In this document: one piece after another, positions 33,094-42,640 of the stretch
Layout: every line of letters begins with the position of its first letter
Position numbering within the stretch: position 1 is the stretch's first letter
NCBI GenBank assembly: GCA_963817335.1
Contig: CAWFNX010000005.1
Location: 248,001 to 312,000, forward strand
Reading direction: 5' to 3'
Source of the DNA: AV40 sp963817335
GTDB lineage: Bacteria; Verrucomicrobiota; Verrucomicrobiia; Chthoniobacterales; UBA10450
DNA length: 64,000 bases
Translations under genes and position numbers: made by a program
The notes under the pieces: generated by a model
What the model was told of the DNA's origin: nothing
Seen by the model: only the letters and a program-made list of their open reading frames with translations
Databases searched by the model: none

Positions 33094-33777
33094 TCAACCG
33101 CGGAGGCCGTTACGAAAGAAAATTCGTTCGCGCTCGACGTCGGCGCCGCGGCTCAAAAAGTAGTCGCGCACTTCCGGGCTCAGATAGTCACCAGTCGGTA
33201 ATGGATTCACCGCGAAATAAATTTTTCCACCGGGTGCCAGCTGCCGTTGCAGATCGCGAAGCAAAAAATCCCATTCTTTCACGCCCCAGCGGGTGTTCGT
33301 TTCGCGGTATCGATCGAAACCGATTGAGAAGGCAGTGATCCAATCGAACTGTTGCCGGAGATTCGGCAGCGGCTCGAACGGTTTGATTTCAAAAACGACC
33401 CGAGTCACTCCAAATACGTCGAGCAATTCAGCGAAAAGCGGCACCTGATCCAGGTCGAGGCCGAGAACCGAATGATTGAACCTTTTTAATATGAACAGGA
33501 AGTAGCCGCCGCCGCAGCCGAGGTCGAGCACGCGCTGCGGCGGGCAACGATGCAATTTCAAATCCTGGACTCGTTCGCGATTTACCCGCAACCAGTGATC
33601 GATATCGGCGTACTTTTCCCCGGCATGCCGTTTCTGGATTTCCCGGAGGCGATTTTGATCGACCCCGGCCATAACCGGTCCGAACGGCAGTCGGAAGATG
33701 GAGCGCTGCGCGCGACGCCAACCGCGGCGATAGGCTTCGCGACTCACAAACTTGCCAAGTTTTCGCGACAATTTCAT
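33094..33777 (-). CDS. class I SAM-dependent methyltransferase, paralogue of the gene at 5758
   Basis: A 227-residue protein with motif I RVLDLGCGGGYFLFILKRFN, the acidic turn GLDLDQVPLF and LAPGGKIYFAVNPLP. It shares the MKLSR start, the RLREIQKRHAG..YADIDHWL segment and the W..KEWDFLLRDLQ block with the 5758-6381 protein, so the two are duplicates with an N-terminal extension here. The substrate is unknown. It overlaps the pyrD start by four bases. Confidence 0.82.
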   Translation of the reverse strand: MKLSRKLGKFVSREAYRRGWRRAQRSIFRLPFGPVMAGVDQNRLREIQKRHAGEKYADIDHWLRVNRERVQDLKLHRCPPQRVLDLGCGGGYFLFILKRFNHSVLGLDLDQVPLFAELLDVFGVTRVVFEIKPFEPLPNLRQQFDWITAFSIGFDRYRETNTRWGVKEWDFLLRDLQRQLAPGGKIYFAVNPLPTGDYLSPEVRDYFLSRGADVERERIFFRNGLRG

Positions 33778-34787
33778 GCAATGGCGTCGGCAATCTCGCG
33801 AATTAAACCCGGCCCGCGATAGATTAGTCCGGTGTAAATTTGAACAAGCTGCGCGCCGGCCGCGAATTTCTCACGCGCCGAATCGCCGTCCATAATTCCG
33901 CCGGATGCGATGACCGGGATGGTTGATCTGGCGGCGATCTCGCGGATCATCGAAGTCGATTTCTCGCGAACTGGCTCTCCGCTCAATCCACCCTGCTCGT
34001 CTTTGTCCGCCGGAACCGACGAATGGTCGAGCGTGGTGTTCGTCGCGATGATGGCAGCGACGTTATTTGTTTCGCAAATTGCGATGATTTGTCCGAGTTG
34101 ATCAGTCGTTAGGTCGGGCGCGATTTTCACAATGATCGGTTTGCGAGGGTTTATGTTTTTCTCGCCGATCGTGCCCAGTAGCCGGGCGAGCGCATCCGCT
34201 CCCTGGAGTTCTCGCAAACCCGGGGTGTTTGGGGAACTGACATTCAGCACCACGTAATCGGCGAATTCGCGCAACCGCTGGAACGAATAGAGATAATCGG
34301 CGCCGGCTTCGGTCATCGGCGTGCTCATTGATTTCCCGATATTGATTCCGATCGGAACGCCGGGCCAGGGTCCAGTTCGCTTCAATCGGCCCAGGCGACG
34401 AGCGATCGCGTCCGCGCCCTCGTTGTTGAAACCGAGGCGATTGATCAATGCGCGCTGCTCGGGGAAGCGAAAGATCCGAGGCTTTGGATTCCCCGGCTGT
34501 GCCCTGGCGGTGACCGTGCCGATCTCGATGAAACCAAAACCGAGAGCGGCCCACGCCGGCAACGCCAGACCGTTCTTATCCAGGCCTGCGGCCAGGCCGA
34601 TTGGATTTGGGAAATCGAGGCCGAAGAGTCTTCTGGGGTCCGGTTTTGGCTGAAACCTTTTCAGCCAGCCTAGAATCGGCCCCACCCCCGACGCAGCTCG
34701 TAAACAAGCAATGGTGAAATGATGCGCCGTTTCGGGATCGATTGAAAAAAGGAGCGGCCTAACGAATCGCTCATAACCGTTCTTCAT
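33774..34787 (-). CDS. pyrD: dihydroorotate dehydrogenase (quinone, class 2)
   Basis: A 337-residue membrane-associated flavoenzyme when started at ATG 34787. The N-terminal helix that docks to quinone is ERFVRPLLFSIDPETAHHF. FMN site: NPIGLAAGLDKNGLALPAWA; the catalytic-serine loop YVVLNVSSPNTPGLRELQ; IVKIAPDLTTDQ; IIATNTTLDH; GLSGEPV; IPVIASGGIMDGDSAREK. It overlaps the mnmE stop by four bases and is followed by the methyltransferase. Pyrimidine genes are thus found at two places in the window. Confidence 0.93.
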   Translation of the reverse strand: MKNGYERFVRPLLFSIDPETAHHFTIACLRAASGVGPILGWLKRFQPKPDPRRLFGLDFPNPIGLAAGLDKNGLALPAWAALGFGFIEIGTVTARAQPGNPKPRIFRFPEQRALINRLGFNNEGADAIARRLGRLKRTGPWPGVPIGINIGKSMSTPMTEAGADYLYSFQRLREFADYVVLNVSSPNTPGLRELQGADALARLLGTIGEKNINPRKPIIVKIAPDLTTDQLGQIIAICETNNVAAIIATNTTLDHSSVPADKDEQGGLSGEPVREKSTSMIREIAARSTIPVIASGGIMDGDSAREKFAAGAQLVQIYTGLIYRGPGLIREIADAIA

Positions 34788-36181
34788 TTGCCGATGCAAA
34801 ACTGACCAAACACTGAATCCAGGATTTGTTCGACGCCAACCGCCCCGATTACTTCGCCAACGGCCCGAAGAGCGTCATTCAAATCCACTGCCAGATATTC
34901 GGGCGATAGGCCATCGTCCATGCCGCGCCGGGCCCGATCGCAAGTTTCCAAGGCGCGCCGCAAACAATCGCGATGCCGCAAGTTAATCGCGACCGAGTTT
35001 TCGGCGCGGAGGTTCTGTTTTCCGATGCGGGCAATAATCTCTTCCTGCAGATCACTCAATCCTTCGTGGGTAGCGCATGAAATTCGAACCGCGCGAAAGT
35101 CGTTCCAATCGCTGTGCTCCGGTAGGTCACTCTTATTAAGGACAACGATCTCATTTCCGTTCATCGCGCTTTCCGCAAAATGCGCGGGACGAGGAGCGTT
35201 TCGATCAATCACCTGCAGTCGCAGGTCCGCTTGCTTCAGCGAACTTTCGGTGCGCGCGATTCCCTCGCGTTCCAGGTCGGAGGTCGATATTCGCAAACCG
35301 GCCGTGTCGAAAAGACGAATCGGAATGCCGCGAAGGTTGACGGCTTCTTCGATCGTATCACGGGTTGTTCCGTGAGTGTCGCTCACAATCACCCGGTCGT
35401 AGCCGATCAACCGATTCAGGAGGCTTGATTTTCCGGCGTTGGTCGCTCCGTAAATCACGATCCGCACCCCTTCTCGCAACATTCGTCCCTGATCGGCAGT
35501 GGCGAGAAGCGCGGCAATTTGTTCGCGAATGCTGTCGAGGCGGGCGCGCAGTTTTCCACCTTCATCCGGTTCGATGCCTTCCTCCGGAAAATCGAGCGCC
35601 GCTTCGATGTGAGCCAGCAGATCGACCAGGGCCTCTCGAATCGCCCTGATTTTTTGGCCGAGCTTGCCCTCAAGCTGTTCGGTCGCCGAGCGGAGCGCCA
35701 AATCGGTGCGGGCGCGAATCAGATCGATCACCGCTTCGGCCTGGGTCAGGTCCATTTTACCGTTCAGAAATGCGCGCTCGGTAAATTCTCCGGCTCGCGC
35801 GGCCCGGGCGCCATTGGCCAGACAGATTTCAAGAACTTTGGCGGTCACCAGCGTCCCGCCATGGCAACTGATCTCGACCAGGTCTTCGCCGGTATAACTC
35901 GCCGGCGCGCGATGGACCGATAGCAACACTTCGTCGATCAACGTTCCAGCTTCGGTTGTGATTTCTCCAAGATGCTGAACATGCGATTCAAACCGAGACG
36001 GTTTTTCTTTACCGCGAAAAATTTTATCGGCGATCTCAATCGTGCCCGGCCCGGACATTCTCACCAGAGCGATCGCTCCCTCGCCGGCCGGGGTAGAAAT
36101 CGCGGCAATGGTATCCGCACCAACCAGCGCTGAATTGTCGGTCGAATCTAACTGAGCACTTCTTTTAATGCCGTGATACAT
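34784..36181 (-). CDS. mnmE: tRNA uridine-5-carboxymethylaminomethyl modification GTPase
   Basis: A 465-residue protein started at ATG 36181 (the frame opens upstream at 36223). The N-terminal tetrahydrofolate-binding domain contains AGEFTERAFLNGKMDLTQAE. The G domain shows GATNAGKSSLLNRLIGYDRV, GTTRD, DTAGLR and NKSD. The protein ends FGQFCIGK, with the cysteine needed for modification. It overlaps hisC by 34 bases. It acts with MnmG on U34 of several tRNAs. Confidence 0.95.
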   Translation of the reverse strand: MYHGIKRSAQLDSTDNSALVGADTIAAISTPAGEGAIALVRMSGPGTIEIADKIFRGKEKPSRFESHVQHLGEITTEAGTLIDEVLLSVHRAPASYTGEDLVEISCHGGTLVTAKVLEICLANGARAARAGEFTERAFLNGKMDLTQAEAVIDLIRARTDLALRSATEQLEGKLGQKIRAIREALVDLLAHIEAALDFPEEGIEPDEGGKLRARLDSIREQIAALLATADQGRMLREGVRIVIYGATNAGKSSLLNRLIGYDRVIVSDTHGTTRDTIEEAVNLRGIPIRLFDTAGLRISTSDLEREGIARTESSLKQADLRLQVIDRNAPRPAHFAESAMNGNEIVVLNKSDLPEHSDWNDFRAVRISCATHEGLSDLQEEIIARIGKQNLRAENSVAINLRHRDCLRRALETCDRARRGMDDGLSPEYLAVDLNDALRAVGEVIGAVGVEQILDSVFGQFCIGK

Positions 36182-37242
36182 TTTTCGTTTTGTTCCATTG
36201 TTCCGACCGTAATTCGAAGCCACTCGGGTAAACCGTAGCCAACCAGGGGGCGCACAATGATTTTGCGCGCGAGCATTTTCTTAAAGATCGCCGGCCCATC
36301 GCCTACCTGGACGAAGACAAAGTTGCCTGCGCTCGGCACAAATTTTAATTTCATCGCCGCAAATTCGTTCTCCAGAAAAGTGCGACCGCTATCGACCACC
36401 CGTTTTGTTTCAGCAAGGAAATCGGAATCATCCAGGGCCGCCCGCGCGGCGACCTGCGCGAGTCCGTTGACGTTGAATGGTTGTCTGGTCTTTTGCAGGA
36501 CCTCGATCATTTCCCGTGCAGCGATTCCATAGCCGACTCGCAGACTGGCCAGGCCATGAATTTTCGAGAACGTGCGGAGCACAATCACGTTCTTACCGTC
36601 ACGAACGTGGTTCACGGTGTTGGGCGGATCGCTGAGAAATTCAAAATACGCCTCGTCCAAAACGGTAACGATGTGATCTGGAACCCGCGCAAGAAAACCG
36701 TCGATCTTGTCCGACGGGATGAGGACGCCGGTTGGATTGTTGGGATTGGCGATGAAAATGACTTTCGTCTTGGGCGTGATCGCAGCCAAAATTGCGCTCG
36801 GATCAGGCTCGAAATTTGGGGTCGCGATTTCAATTGTGCGCGCGCCGAAGAGAGCGGTGACCAGTTTGTAGGCGATAAACGCGTGTTTGAAGGTAATCAC
36901 CTCGTCGGACGGTTTCAAAAAAGCGTGGCCGACCAGTTCGATGATTTCGTTTGAACCGTTTCCGAGGATTATGTTCTCGCGGGCGCATCCGAGCTTGGCT
37001 GCGATTGCGTTGCGCAGGAGGAATCCGCCGCCGTCGGGATAGAGTTGGGCCGTGTCGATGGCCGATTGGATGGCCGCGACCGCTTTCGGGGACGGCCCCA
37101 GCGGATTCTCGTTCGACGCGAGCTTGATGATTTCAGAAGGCTCGACTCCGAGCTCGCGCGCGGTTTCTTCGATCGGTTTACCCGGTTCGTAAACACCGAG
37201 ATCGCGCAGCTGCGGATTGGCCCGGTCCCAGATCGAAGTCAT
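36148..37242 (-). CDS. hisC: histidinol-phosphate aminotransferase
   Basis: A 364-residue class I/II aminotransferase. Key parts: KLASNENPLGPSPKAVAAIQ, ILGNGSNEIIELVGHAFL, VIFIANPNNPTGVLIPSDKI, VLDEAYFEFL and VLRTFSKIHGLASLRVGYG with the PLP lysine. The C-terminus ends RITVGTMEQNEKCITALKEV. It would transfer the amino group in histidine synthesis; a wider aromatic substrate range is possible. No other his gene is nearby. Confidence 0.92.
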   Translation of the reverse strand: MTSIWDRANPQLRDLGVYEPGKPIEETARELGVEPSEIIKLASNENPLGPSPKAVAAIQSAIDTAQLYPDGGGFLLRNAIAAKLGCARENIILGNGSNEIIELVGHAFLKPSDEVITFKHAFIAYKLVTALFGARTIEIATPNFEPDPSAILAAITPKTKVIFIANPNNPTGVLIPSDKIDGFLARVPDHIVTVLDEAYFEFLSDPPNTVNHVRDGKNVIVLRTFSKIHGLASLRVGYGIAAREMIEVLQKTRQPFNVNGLAQVAARAALDDSDFLAETKRVVDSGRTFLENEFAAMKLKFVPSAGNFVFVQVGDGPAIFKKMLARKIIVRPLVGYGLPEWLRITVGTMEQNEKCITALKEVLS

Positions 37243-37441
37243 TGGCGGAATCTAGACGGAATCGTCAGCCGAACAAAAGTGTCTTCGACCGTCGGATTGT
37301 CTTGAGGTCCGGCGTCGGCCCAAATGATACATCAGTTCCCTACTTTTTCGGTTGCCAACGAATCAGAAATTGTGGTGTGATGACTGACACTGATGATTTG
37401 GAAATTATAGAAAATCAGAACCAGTAAGGATTCAACCCCAC

Positions 37442-38236
37442 ATGAAAACAATCGGATCGTCCACAACGAAACAAACTTTATCCATCGCCGCCATCGCTCT
37501 TGCTTTTGGGTGGGCCGGCCAAAGCGCACAGGCCACGTTTCTGAGAGGTCAACCGTTCACGCCTACCGGCGCCAACTTTTCAATGTCGGCTGTGCAAGGA
37601 ATCGATGCGTCGCATCCGACTGGTAACAGCAGTTTCAATCCTCAAGTTAACGGCGATTTCGAATTCAAGGATTCGATCGGTGTTTCCTATGATGATGGTA
37701 CGGGCAAGTTAAAGGACTTTGGGTTAGGGCTGTATCAGGACGCCTCGAAGAACACCGTATCGACTGGTATGAGGATTACCTACAATAGCCTTGTCCAAGC
37801 ATCGAGCATTACGGTCACGATCGAAGATTTCGATATCAATACTGGTGACACGTTCTTTAAGACTGGAAAAGTCGAACCCTCGATCACCTTGTTCGGTCCG
37901 GGCGGAGCCGTTTTCGCTAGTCTGACACCCGCGGACATTTTTAAGAACATGGTTCCCAATACCAGCACCGGCGTGAAATCAGACGTTTGGGACCTGAATT
38001 TCGGCGCTGTGTTGAAGAGCATGAATCTCGCGGATGGACCAATCAGCGGCTTCCTTCTTTACGCCGACGCAAAGAATGGCGAGAAAACGAGCAGTGACCC
38101 GTATCTCCTCGTCGCGGTGGGCAATGGTATCCCACAGGTGCCCGAGCCGGCGAATTACCTGGCTGCGGTCGCGGCGTTCCTGATGCTGGGCGTGTCGCAT
38201 CTGACTGTCCTTCGCCGGAAAAAAGCGACGATCTAA
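37442..38236 (+). CDS. PEP-CTERM surface protein
   Basis: A 264-residue exported protein with a signal peptide (IAAIALAFGWAGQSAQA). The body is beta-rich (GANFSMSAVQGIDASHPTGN, GMRITYNSLVQASSITVTIE). The C-terminus is a PEP-CTERM sorting signal: VPEPANYLAAVAAFLMLGVS, then HLTVLRRKKATI. It should be cleaved by the exosortase encoded at 50183. AAGGATT at 37424-37430 precedes the ATG. A rho-independent terminator follows at 38266. Confidence 0.85.
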   Translation: MKTIGSSTTKQTLSIAAIALAFGWAGQSAQATFLRGQPFTPTGANFSMSAVQGIDASHPTGNSSFNPQVNGDFEFKDSIGVSYDDGTGKLKDFGLGLYQDASKNTVSTGMRITYNSLVQASSITVTIEDFDINTGDTFFKTGKVEPSITLFGPGGAVFASLTPADIFKNMVPNTSTGVKSDVWDLNFGAVLKSMNLADGPISGFLLYADAKNGEKTSSDPYLLVAVGNGIPQVPEPANYLAAVAAFLMLGVSHLTVLRRKKATI

Positions 38237-38265
38237 AGGCCTATTTTTGGATTCCTTCGATTTGA

Positions 38266-38297
38266 GAGCGGCCCGTTTAGGCGGGCCGCTCTTTTTT
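38266..38297 (+). terminator. factor-independent terminator
   Basis: GAGCGGCCCG-TTTAGG-CGGGCCGCTC followed by TTTTTT; a ten-pair stem, 30 bases after the PEP-CTERM gene stop. Confidence 0.9.
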
Positions 38298-38394
38298 CTT
38301 GTTATTTGCGGGGGAATTCGATAGACCGGAACTCCCTTCGTTTAGAAGGGTGGAAAAAGGGCACAAAAATTGTTATTGACGGTGCGACACAATT

Positions 38395-39303
38395 ATGAGA
38401 ATTATGGAGACTGTTGATAATTTACCTATGAAAATGTCGTTCAAAGTTGGTCTTCTCTCTCTCACTGCGTTGTTGGCTGCCTCATTTGCTGCCCAGGCAT
38501 CGGTCGTTGATTTAGGCTCCGCCGCTGGGTGGTCGGTCTTGACCTATAATAGCAACAACACCTCCGACTCCGCGTTTCAAGGTGGACCGATCGGCGTCGT
38601 CAACGGTAACTGGACCCAAAGCGGCGGCGGGCAAACGAACACTCAGAAGCCAGCAACCGTTTATCTCAGCCCCGGGTTTACTAACAACGGGCCAGCCGTC
38701 CTGACAACGGTTTACGACGCTGCCAAGCTGAATGCCGCTTGGACAGATGCAGTGAATGCATCCGCGATGCTGGCCTCGCTTACACCCACTCAAACCCTCG
38801 GGGCAATTAACTCAGGTCTGACGCTTAGCGAATCTTCAGCTGGCACTTACGTATTCAACATTTCCAGCATCAATCTCAACCAAAGCGCACTGACTTTGAG
38901 TGCTCCGGCTGGTTCTACGTTTGTGCTTAATATCTCCGGCAACATCACGCTGAACGGTGGCAGCCAGGGTAATGGGATACTGTTGGCCGGCGGCCTGAAA
39001 TCAAGTGACGTGTTTATCAATCTCACCGGTGCGAACAGTAGTCTGACGACGAGCGGCGGTGGAAATGCCCAGCAGATTTTCGGCACCGTTCTGGCCACAG
39101 GTCTGAATGCATCGATCAATCTCCATCCGGGCCAAATCAACGGCGAGATCATCGCTCGAACGTTGACCACGTCCTCGGGCGCTCTGGGCGTAGTTCCTGA
39201 AGTTACTCCAAGCTCCGTAGTCTTTGGGTTTATTGGTTTGGTAGTGGCGTTTGGCTCGCGGCGCACCCTAATGGCGCGAGTTCGCGCGTTTGGAAAGGCG
39301 TAA
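38395..39303 (+). CDS. choice-of-anchor-A-like surface protein with PEP-CTERM-type end
   Basis: A 302-residue protein (ATG 38395; ATG 38428 gives a tighter signal peptide, KVGLLSLTALLAASFAAQA). The body contains NISGNITLNGGSQGNGILLA and GGLKSSDVFINLTGANSSL, then QIFGTVLATGLNASINLHPG, the choice-of-anchor A (collagen-binding-like) pattern also found in the two PilX-like proteins downstream. The C-terminus GVVPEVTPSSVVFGFIGLVV, then basic SRRTLMARVR, is a PEP-CTERM variant with VPEV instead of VPEP. Followed by a terminator. Confidence 0.75.
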   Translation: MRIMETVDNLPMKMSFKVGLLSLTALLAASFAAQASVVDLGSAAGWSVLTYNSNNTSDSAFQGGPIGVVNGNWTQSGGGQTNTQKPATVYLSPGFTNNGPAVLTTVYDAAKLNAAWTDAVNASAMLASLTPTQTLGAINSGLTLSESSAGTYVFNISSINLNQSALTLSAPAGSTFVLNISGNITLNGGSQGNGILLAGGLKSSDVFINLTGANSSLTTSGGGNAQQIFGTVLATGLNASINLHPGQINGEIIARTLTTSSGALGVVPEVTPSSVVFGFIGLVVAFGSRRTLMARVRAFGKA

Positions 39304-39334
39304 GTCAGGCCGCGTTTCTCCTGTTTGTTTGCAG

Positions 39335-39368
39335 AAACGGCGCTCGATTGAGCGCCGTTTTTGTTTTT
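39335..39368 (+). terminator. factor-independent terminator
   Basis: AAACGGCGCT-CGATTG-AGCGCCGTTT and then TTTGTTTTT; it ends the transcription unit of the surface protein gene before the convergent pilin cassette. Confidence 0.9.
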
Positions 39369-39416
39369 CAATTTTCTCGCTGAGCGGGGAACGTCTTTGT
39401 CAGCCAACAGCTCCCA

Positions 39417-41000
39417 CTAGTAGACGACGTAATTATTTTTTACATCCTTATGGCTGGGATCGGAATTATCTTCGAACCAACTGGCGAACGCGTAGTTTCC
39501 ATCGCCTGTAGATCCTGTGAGCGCATCATCATAGTGAATGCTTGCACCACCGCTGATGTTAAGGCTGTTGGCGACGACTGAACCGACCAGGGCACCGGAA
39601 CCGGAAATCGTTCCATCATAATTCGGCGCCAGGATAGTGCCAACAAAGTTGCCACCGCCTGAGATGGTAAACTTCGAACCGCTTCCGCCGACGCCAATAA
39701 AGCTGACTTCTGAGGCCACGCCGTCGCCGTTGGTGTAAGACTGTCCGCTGGTTGTCATGTCTCCGTCTACGTACCAGGTGGTGTGGACGCCGGAGGCCTG
39801 ACTGATAAAACCCGAGCCGGAGGTCGTATAGTTTCCTGTCACCCAAAAGATAATGTAATTGTTGTCCGCCCCCGAGTTAGGCGCGGTAATAGTGACTGAC
39901 TGTCCTCCGGGAACTGTGAAATTCCCAGTAATTTTGACGAGTTTTGGATGGGCCTTTGTTCCTGCTGCTATCGTTGCGAAAGGCGGGCTGCCGGCGCCAT
40001 ACGTTGCATCCGGCGTCCCAGCCGGATCCGAAACGGAAGGGATTGTCGAACTGAAAGGGGTAGTGAGTTTCGGAGTTCCCTGAATGTTATTTGTGTTTTT
40101 CGGCGCCGCCCCGGTCGTGCTATAGGCGACTTCGCCATAAATGAAAGTATTCTTCAAGTCCGAACCATCGGCGTTGAGTATGCCTACAAGCGTGTCGTTG
40201 TAGACGGTGCTGCGATAGGTGTCCGGCGAACTTAAGAATGTCGACGTGGGCGTGGTGTTTGAATTAAATTTATCGATAACGCCTCCGCCGCTCATGTCTA
40301 GGTCGTTCCGTAGAAGTACTGGCATAAAAGAGCTAAATAATGGTTTCAAGATCACTTCAATCTTGCGGGTGGGACCAAGTGTGCTTCCACCAGTGCGGTT
40401 GAAATGTAGCATGAGCGAATTCCTAAGATCGTTATCAAGCCTATTGTTTGAAACTCGCTTGAGTAATGCTGAGCCAGAGGGGTAAATGGTCTGGCTGGTG
40501 GAACGGACCCGATACCATTGTTGACCGTGTGAGTCCTGACTGGTTTGCATCCCCGCCGTATCGATGGTGACCCAGGTGGAGACTTGGGTAGCACCTTCGC
40601 CGCCCGCATTGGGAAGATTCACGGTCAAGCTTGAAGAAGGAAGGTAATTGTAGTGGGTCGAGTTCGGTGGAGCGCTCGCCGAAGATCCGGATGATGGTTC
40701 ACTCGTGGGCAAGCTGGTGCCGGTTTGGCTGGCGACCTTCCAACCCGCCGCCGACCAGGCGGCCGCAGGGGAGGCGCTTCCTGTCGGACTTATGTAAGCA
40801 TTCAGCGCCCGGACCGCGGCATCGACGCCATTCTCGGCGCCGGTGAGAGCCTGTTGCCATCCGGCGGTCTGCATGCCGGTGTTGCTGTTTTGGGATGCGA
40901 TGTACAGACTCGTCGCACAAATCATGGTGATGATTGTGATCGTCATCAATGCAATGATTAACACACTTCCTTTTTGGCTACTGATGGGATTCTGATTCAT
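39417..41000 (-). CDS. PilX-like minor pilin with adhesin-type domain (cassette A)
   Basis: A 527-residue protein with an N-terminal PilX-type helix (KGSVLIIALMTITIITMICA, residues 10-29). A central region of beta structure is followed by a C-terminal domain related to choice-of-anchor A/DUF7305 (FVGTILAPNYDGTISGSGAL, VGSVVANSLNISGGASIHYD). The end NYAFASWFEDNSDPSHKD is shared with the paralogue at 42641. It would sit at the tip or base of a type IV pilus-like structure; the major pilin and assembly genes are not in the window. It is the third gene of cassette A (V-W-X order). Confidence 0.8.
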   Translation of the reverse strand: MNQNPISSQKGSVLIIALMTITIITMICATSLYIASQNSNTGMQTAGWQQALTGAENGVDAAVRALNAYISPTGSASPAAAWSAAGWKVASQTGTSLPTSEPSSGSSASAPPNSTHYNYLPSSSLTVNLPNAGGEGATQVSTWVTIDTAGMQTSQDSHGQQWYRVRSTSQTIYPSGSALLKRVSNNRLDNDLRNSLMLHFNRTGGSTLGPTRKIEVILKPLFSSFMPVLLRNDLDMSGGGVIDKFNSNTTPTSTFLSSPDTYRSTVYNDTLVGILNADGSDLKNTFIYGEVAYSTTGAAPKNTNNIQGTPKLTTPFSSTIPSVSDPAGTPDATYGAGSPPFATIAAGTKAHPKLVKITGNFTVPGGQSVTITAPNSGADNNYIIFWVTGNYTTSGSGFISQASGVHTTWYVDGDMTTSGQSYTNGDGVASEVSFIGVGGSGSKFTISGGGNFVGTILAPNYDGTISGSGALVGSVVANSLNISGGASIHYDDALTGSTGDGNYAFASWFEDNSDPSHKDVKNNYVVY

Positions 41001-41018
41001 AAGAACGATTAGTCGGAT

Positions 41019-41846
41019 TCAGTTTGTATTGGTCTGCCTGGCGTCGGCCTCTCGTAGGAAAGTGTTGCAGTAAACTGTTGTGGCCTTGACGTTGCTAATT
41101 CTCGAGTAGACTCCACCCGACTTGGAGTAAACGTCACCTACTGTCGTTTTGTCGGTTGCAGTGTAGTTAACTGCATACCAGTCACCATTGACTCCAATAG
41201 CGTTGTCCGGCGCATGATCTGGTGAGTATTGTCCGCTCCACCACGCTCCGGTTCCGGGCATGCGAGCAAAAGTTGGGAAGAACATAATCCAGCAGGTAAC
41301 TGTCCCGGTTGATGCCGGATTCAGATCAGTTACAGAGAAACTCGCAACGTTCTTTGCTATAGGCGTTGTGTTATCGGTCGTAGCCGTTACTACCTCACGA
41401 ACGAAGTAGGCAATGTTACCCGACCCAGATGCTGACGCGTTGTAGTACTTGATGTAGTACTTAATTGTCACAGTGCTGCCCCCTCCGTAGGTGACGCCGC
41501 TAGCCCCCAAAACCGGGGTGTTGGGAGTCGCTGTACTGTCGACTGAGCTGTAATAAGCGGGTAGAGTTAGAACGAGTTGGTTTTCGGTAATGTTTTCGGC
41601 GCCATTGCTTACGGTCACCGTTCCGATGCTTGCAGCGTTAGCCCGACGGCAATCCATCGCGATGTAGTCCAGCACTCGAAGCTGATCAGCTTCTGCGGTC
41701 GAATAACCCTCAAACGCCGCGTAGCTTTTCTGTAACGAGACACCGGCAGCGACGACCGCGGCCAGGATAAATGAGCCGCAACCCAAGCTGGTCATCAACT
41801 CAATAAGCGTAAAGCCGAAAAGAGTTTTTCGTCGTGGTAGCTTCAT
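41019..41846 (-). CDS. PilW-like minor pilin (cassette A)
   Basis: A 275-residue prepilin with the cleavage site FG|FTLIELMTSLGCGSFILA (Glu at +5) and the conserved segment QLRVLDYIAMDCRRANAAS typical of the family. The C-terminus KATTVYCNTFLREADARQ is shared with the cassette B copy. It lies between pilV-like (overlap of four bases, ATGA) and pilX-like genes, in an order like fimbrial minor-pilin operons (pilV, pilW, pilX). Confidence 0.8.
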   Translation of the reverse strand: MKLPRRKTLFGFTLIELMTSLGCGSFILAAVVAAGVSLQKSYAAFEGYSTAEADQLRVLDYIAMDCRRANAASIGTVTVSNGAENITENQLVLTLPAYYSSVDSTATPNTPVLGASGVTYGGGSTVTIKYYIKYYNASASGSGNIAYFVREVVTATTDNTTPIAKNVASFSVTDLNPASTGTVTCWIMFFPTFARMPGTGAWWSGQYSPDHAPDNAIGVNGDWYAVNYTATDKTTVGDVYSKSGGVYSRISNVKATTVYCNTFLREADARQTNTN

Positions 41847-42427
41847 GAGCCTTTGTTCCCCTTTCCGAAGATTGCGGTCATTTCCCTCTTCCGTGTGCGT
41901 CCGTTCGCGCTCGTCCAGGAGAGCTGAACGTCTACTTGGAGCAGGTCGTAGTTCGTCGCCATGTTAGCGGTCGAACTAACCAGACTACCGCTGGGATGCG
42001 CGGCGTTGCGGACCCATTGACTTGAACCGGCTGTCGTCGGCGGACAATTTCCAGCAGTATCCATGTAGCCGCTGACGGTGATGGTCTCGGTCAGGCTGCC
42101 ATTAATTCCTCCGCCGAGCTGCGCTTCCGAGATCGTCGTATCGGCAACGACATCTGCGGCGTATGTTGGAGGGCTTGGGGAAGGACTTGCAGAAGGCGAT
42201 GACGTAGTACTTGAAAGTCCGGTGTAAGAAAGTGAGCGTAGGGACTCCATTCGCTCCTGCAACATCATGCTGGCAGCGGTTGTTTCGCGCTGCGTTTTCA
42301 AAGAGATCATCAACCGGGCATTGGTTGCGAAGACTGCGACGCCGAAAATGACGACGACGACGACCGCAATCAGCACTTCAGCGAGGGTAAACCCGCTTGG
42401 TTGGCGGTTTTGCGAATAAAGGCGCAT
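41843..42427 (-). CDS. PilV-like minor pilin (cassette A)
   Basis: A 194-residue prepilin; cleavage SG|FTLAEVLIAVVVVVIFGVAV with Glu at +5. The block LKTQRETTAASMMLQERMES is nearly the same as in cassette B. It is the first gene of the cassette; the 19-base motif at 42449 precedes it by 22 bases. Confidence 0.82.
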   Translation of the reverse strand: MRLYSQNRQPSGFTLAEVLIAVVVVVIFGVAVFATNARLMISLKTQRETTAASMMLQERMESLRSLSYTGLSSTTSSPSASPSPSPPTYAADVVADTTISEAQLGGGINGSLTETITVSGYMDTAGNCPPTTAGSSQWVRNAAHPSGSLVSSTANMATNYDLLQVDVQLSWTSANGRTRKREMTAIFGKGNKGS

Positions 42428-42448
42428 AGGTAATCCGGGAGAGCGGAA

Positions 42449-42467
42449 CCTATAAAAGCAATAAATA
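42449..42467 (-). promoter_or_regulatory. 19-base upstream motif shared by both pilin cassettes (copy A)
   Basis: CCTATAAAAGCAATAAATA (plus-strand reading) is identical to 45741-45759. Both lie 21-22 bases upstream of a PilV start codon, the right place for a promoter or leader element. Confidence 0.55.
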
Positions 42468-42589
42468 CGCCTATTTGCTGAAAAGAATTGCCCTGCAGTC
42501 GGTATGGCATAAGACTCTGCCGTTTAGCCAGTTATAGTCCAAATGATCGCCCCTTTTTGGCATTGGTCCTCCTCTTGGTCCCGGGTGAA

Positions 42590-42620
42590 TTCCCCCCCTG
42601 GGCCATTCCCGGGGGGTTAG
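42590..42620 (-). terminator. possible terminator between the two pilin cassettes
   Basis: CCCCCCC and GGGGGG enclose a loop with GGGCC/CCCGG; a GC-only stem without a T run, 20 bases after the cassette B PilX-like stop. Weak evidence. Confidence 0.3.
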
Positions 42621-42640
42621 CGTAGGGGTCGTCAGCCCAT

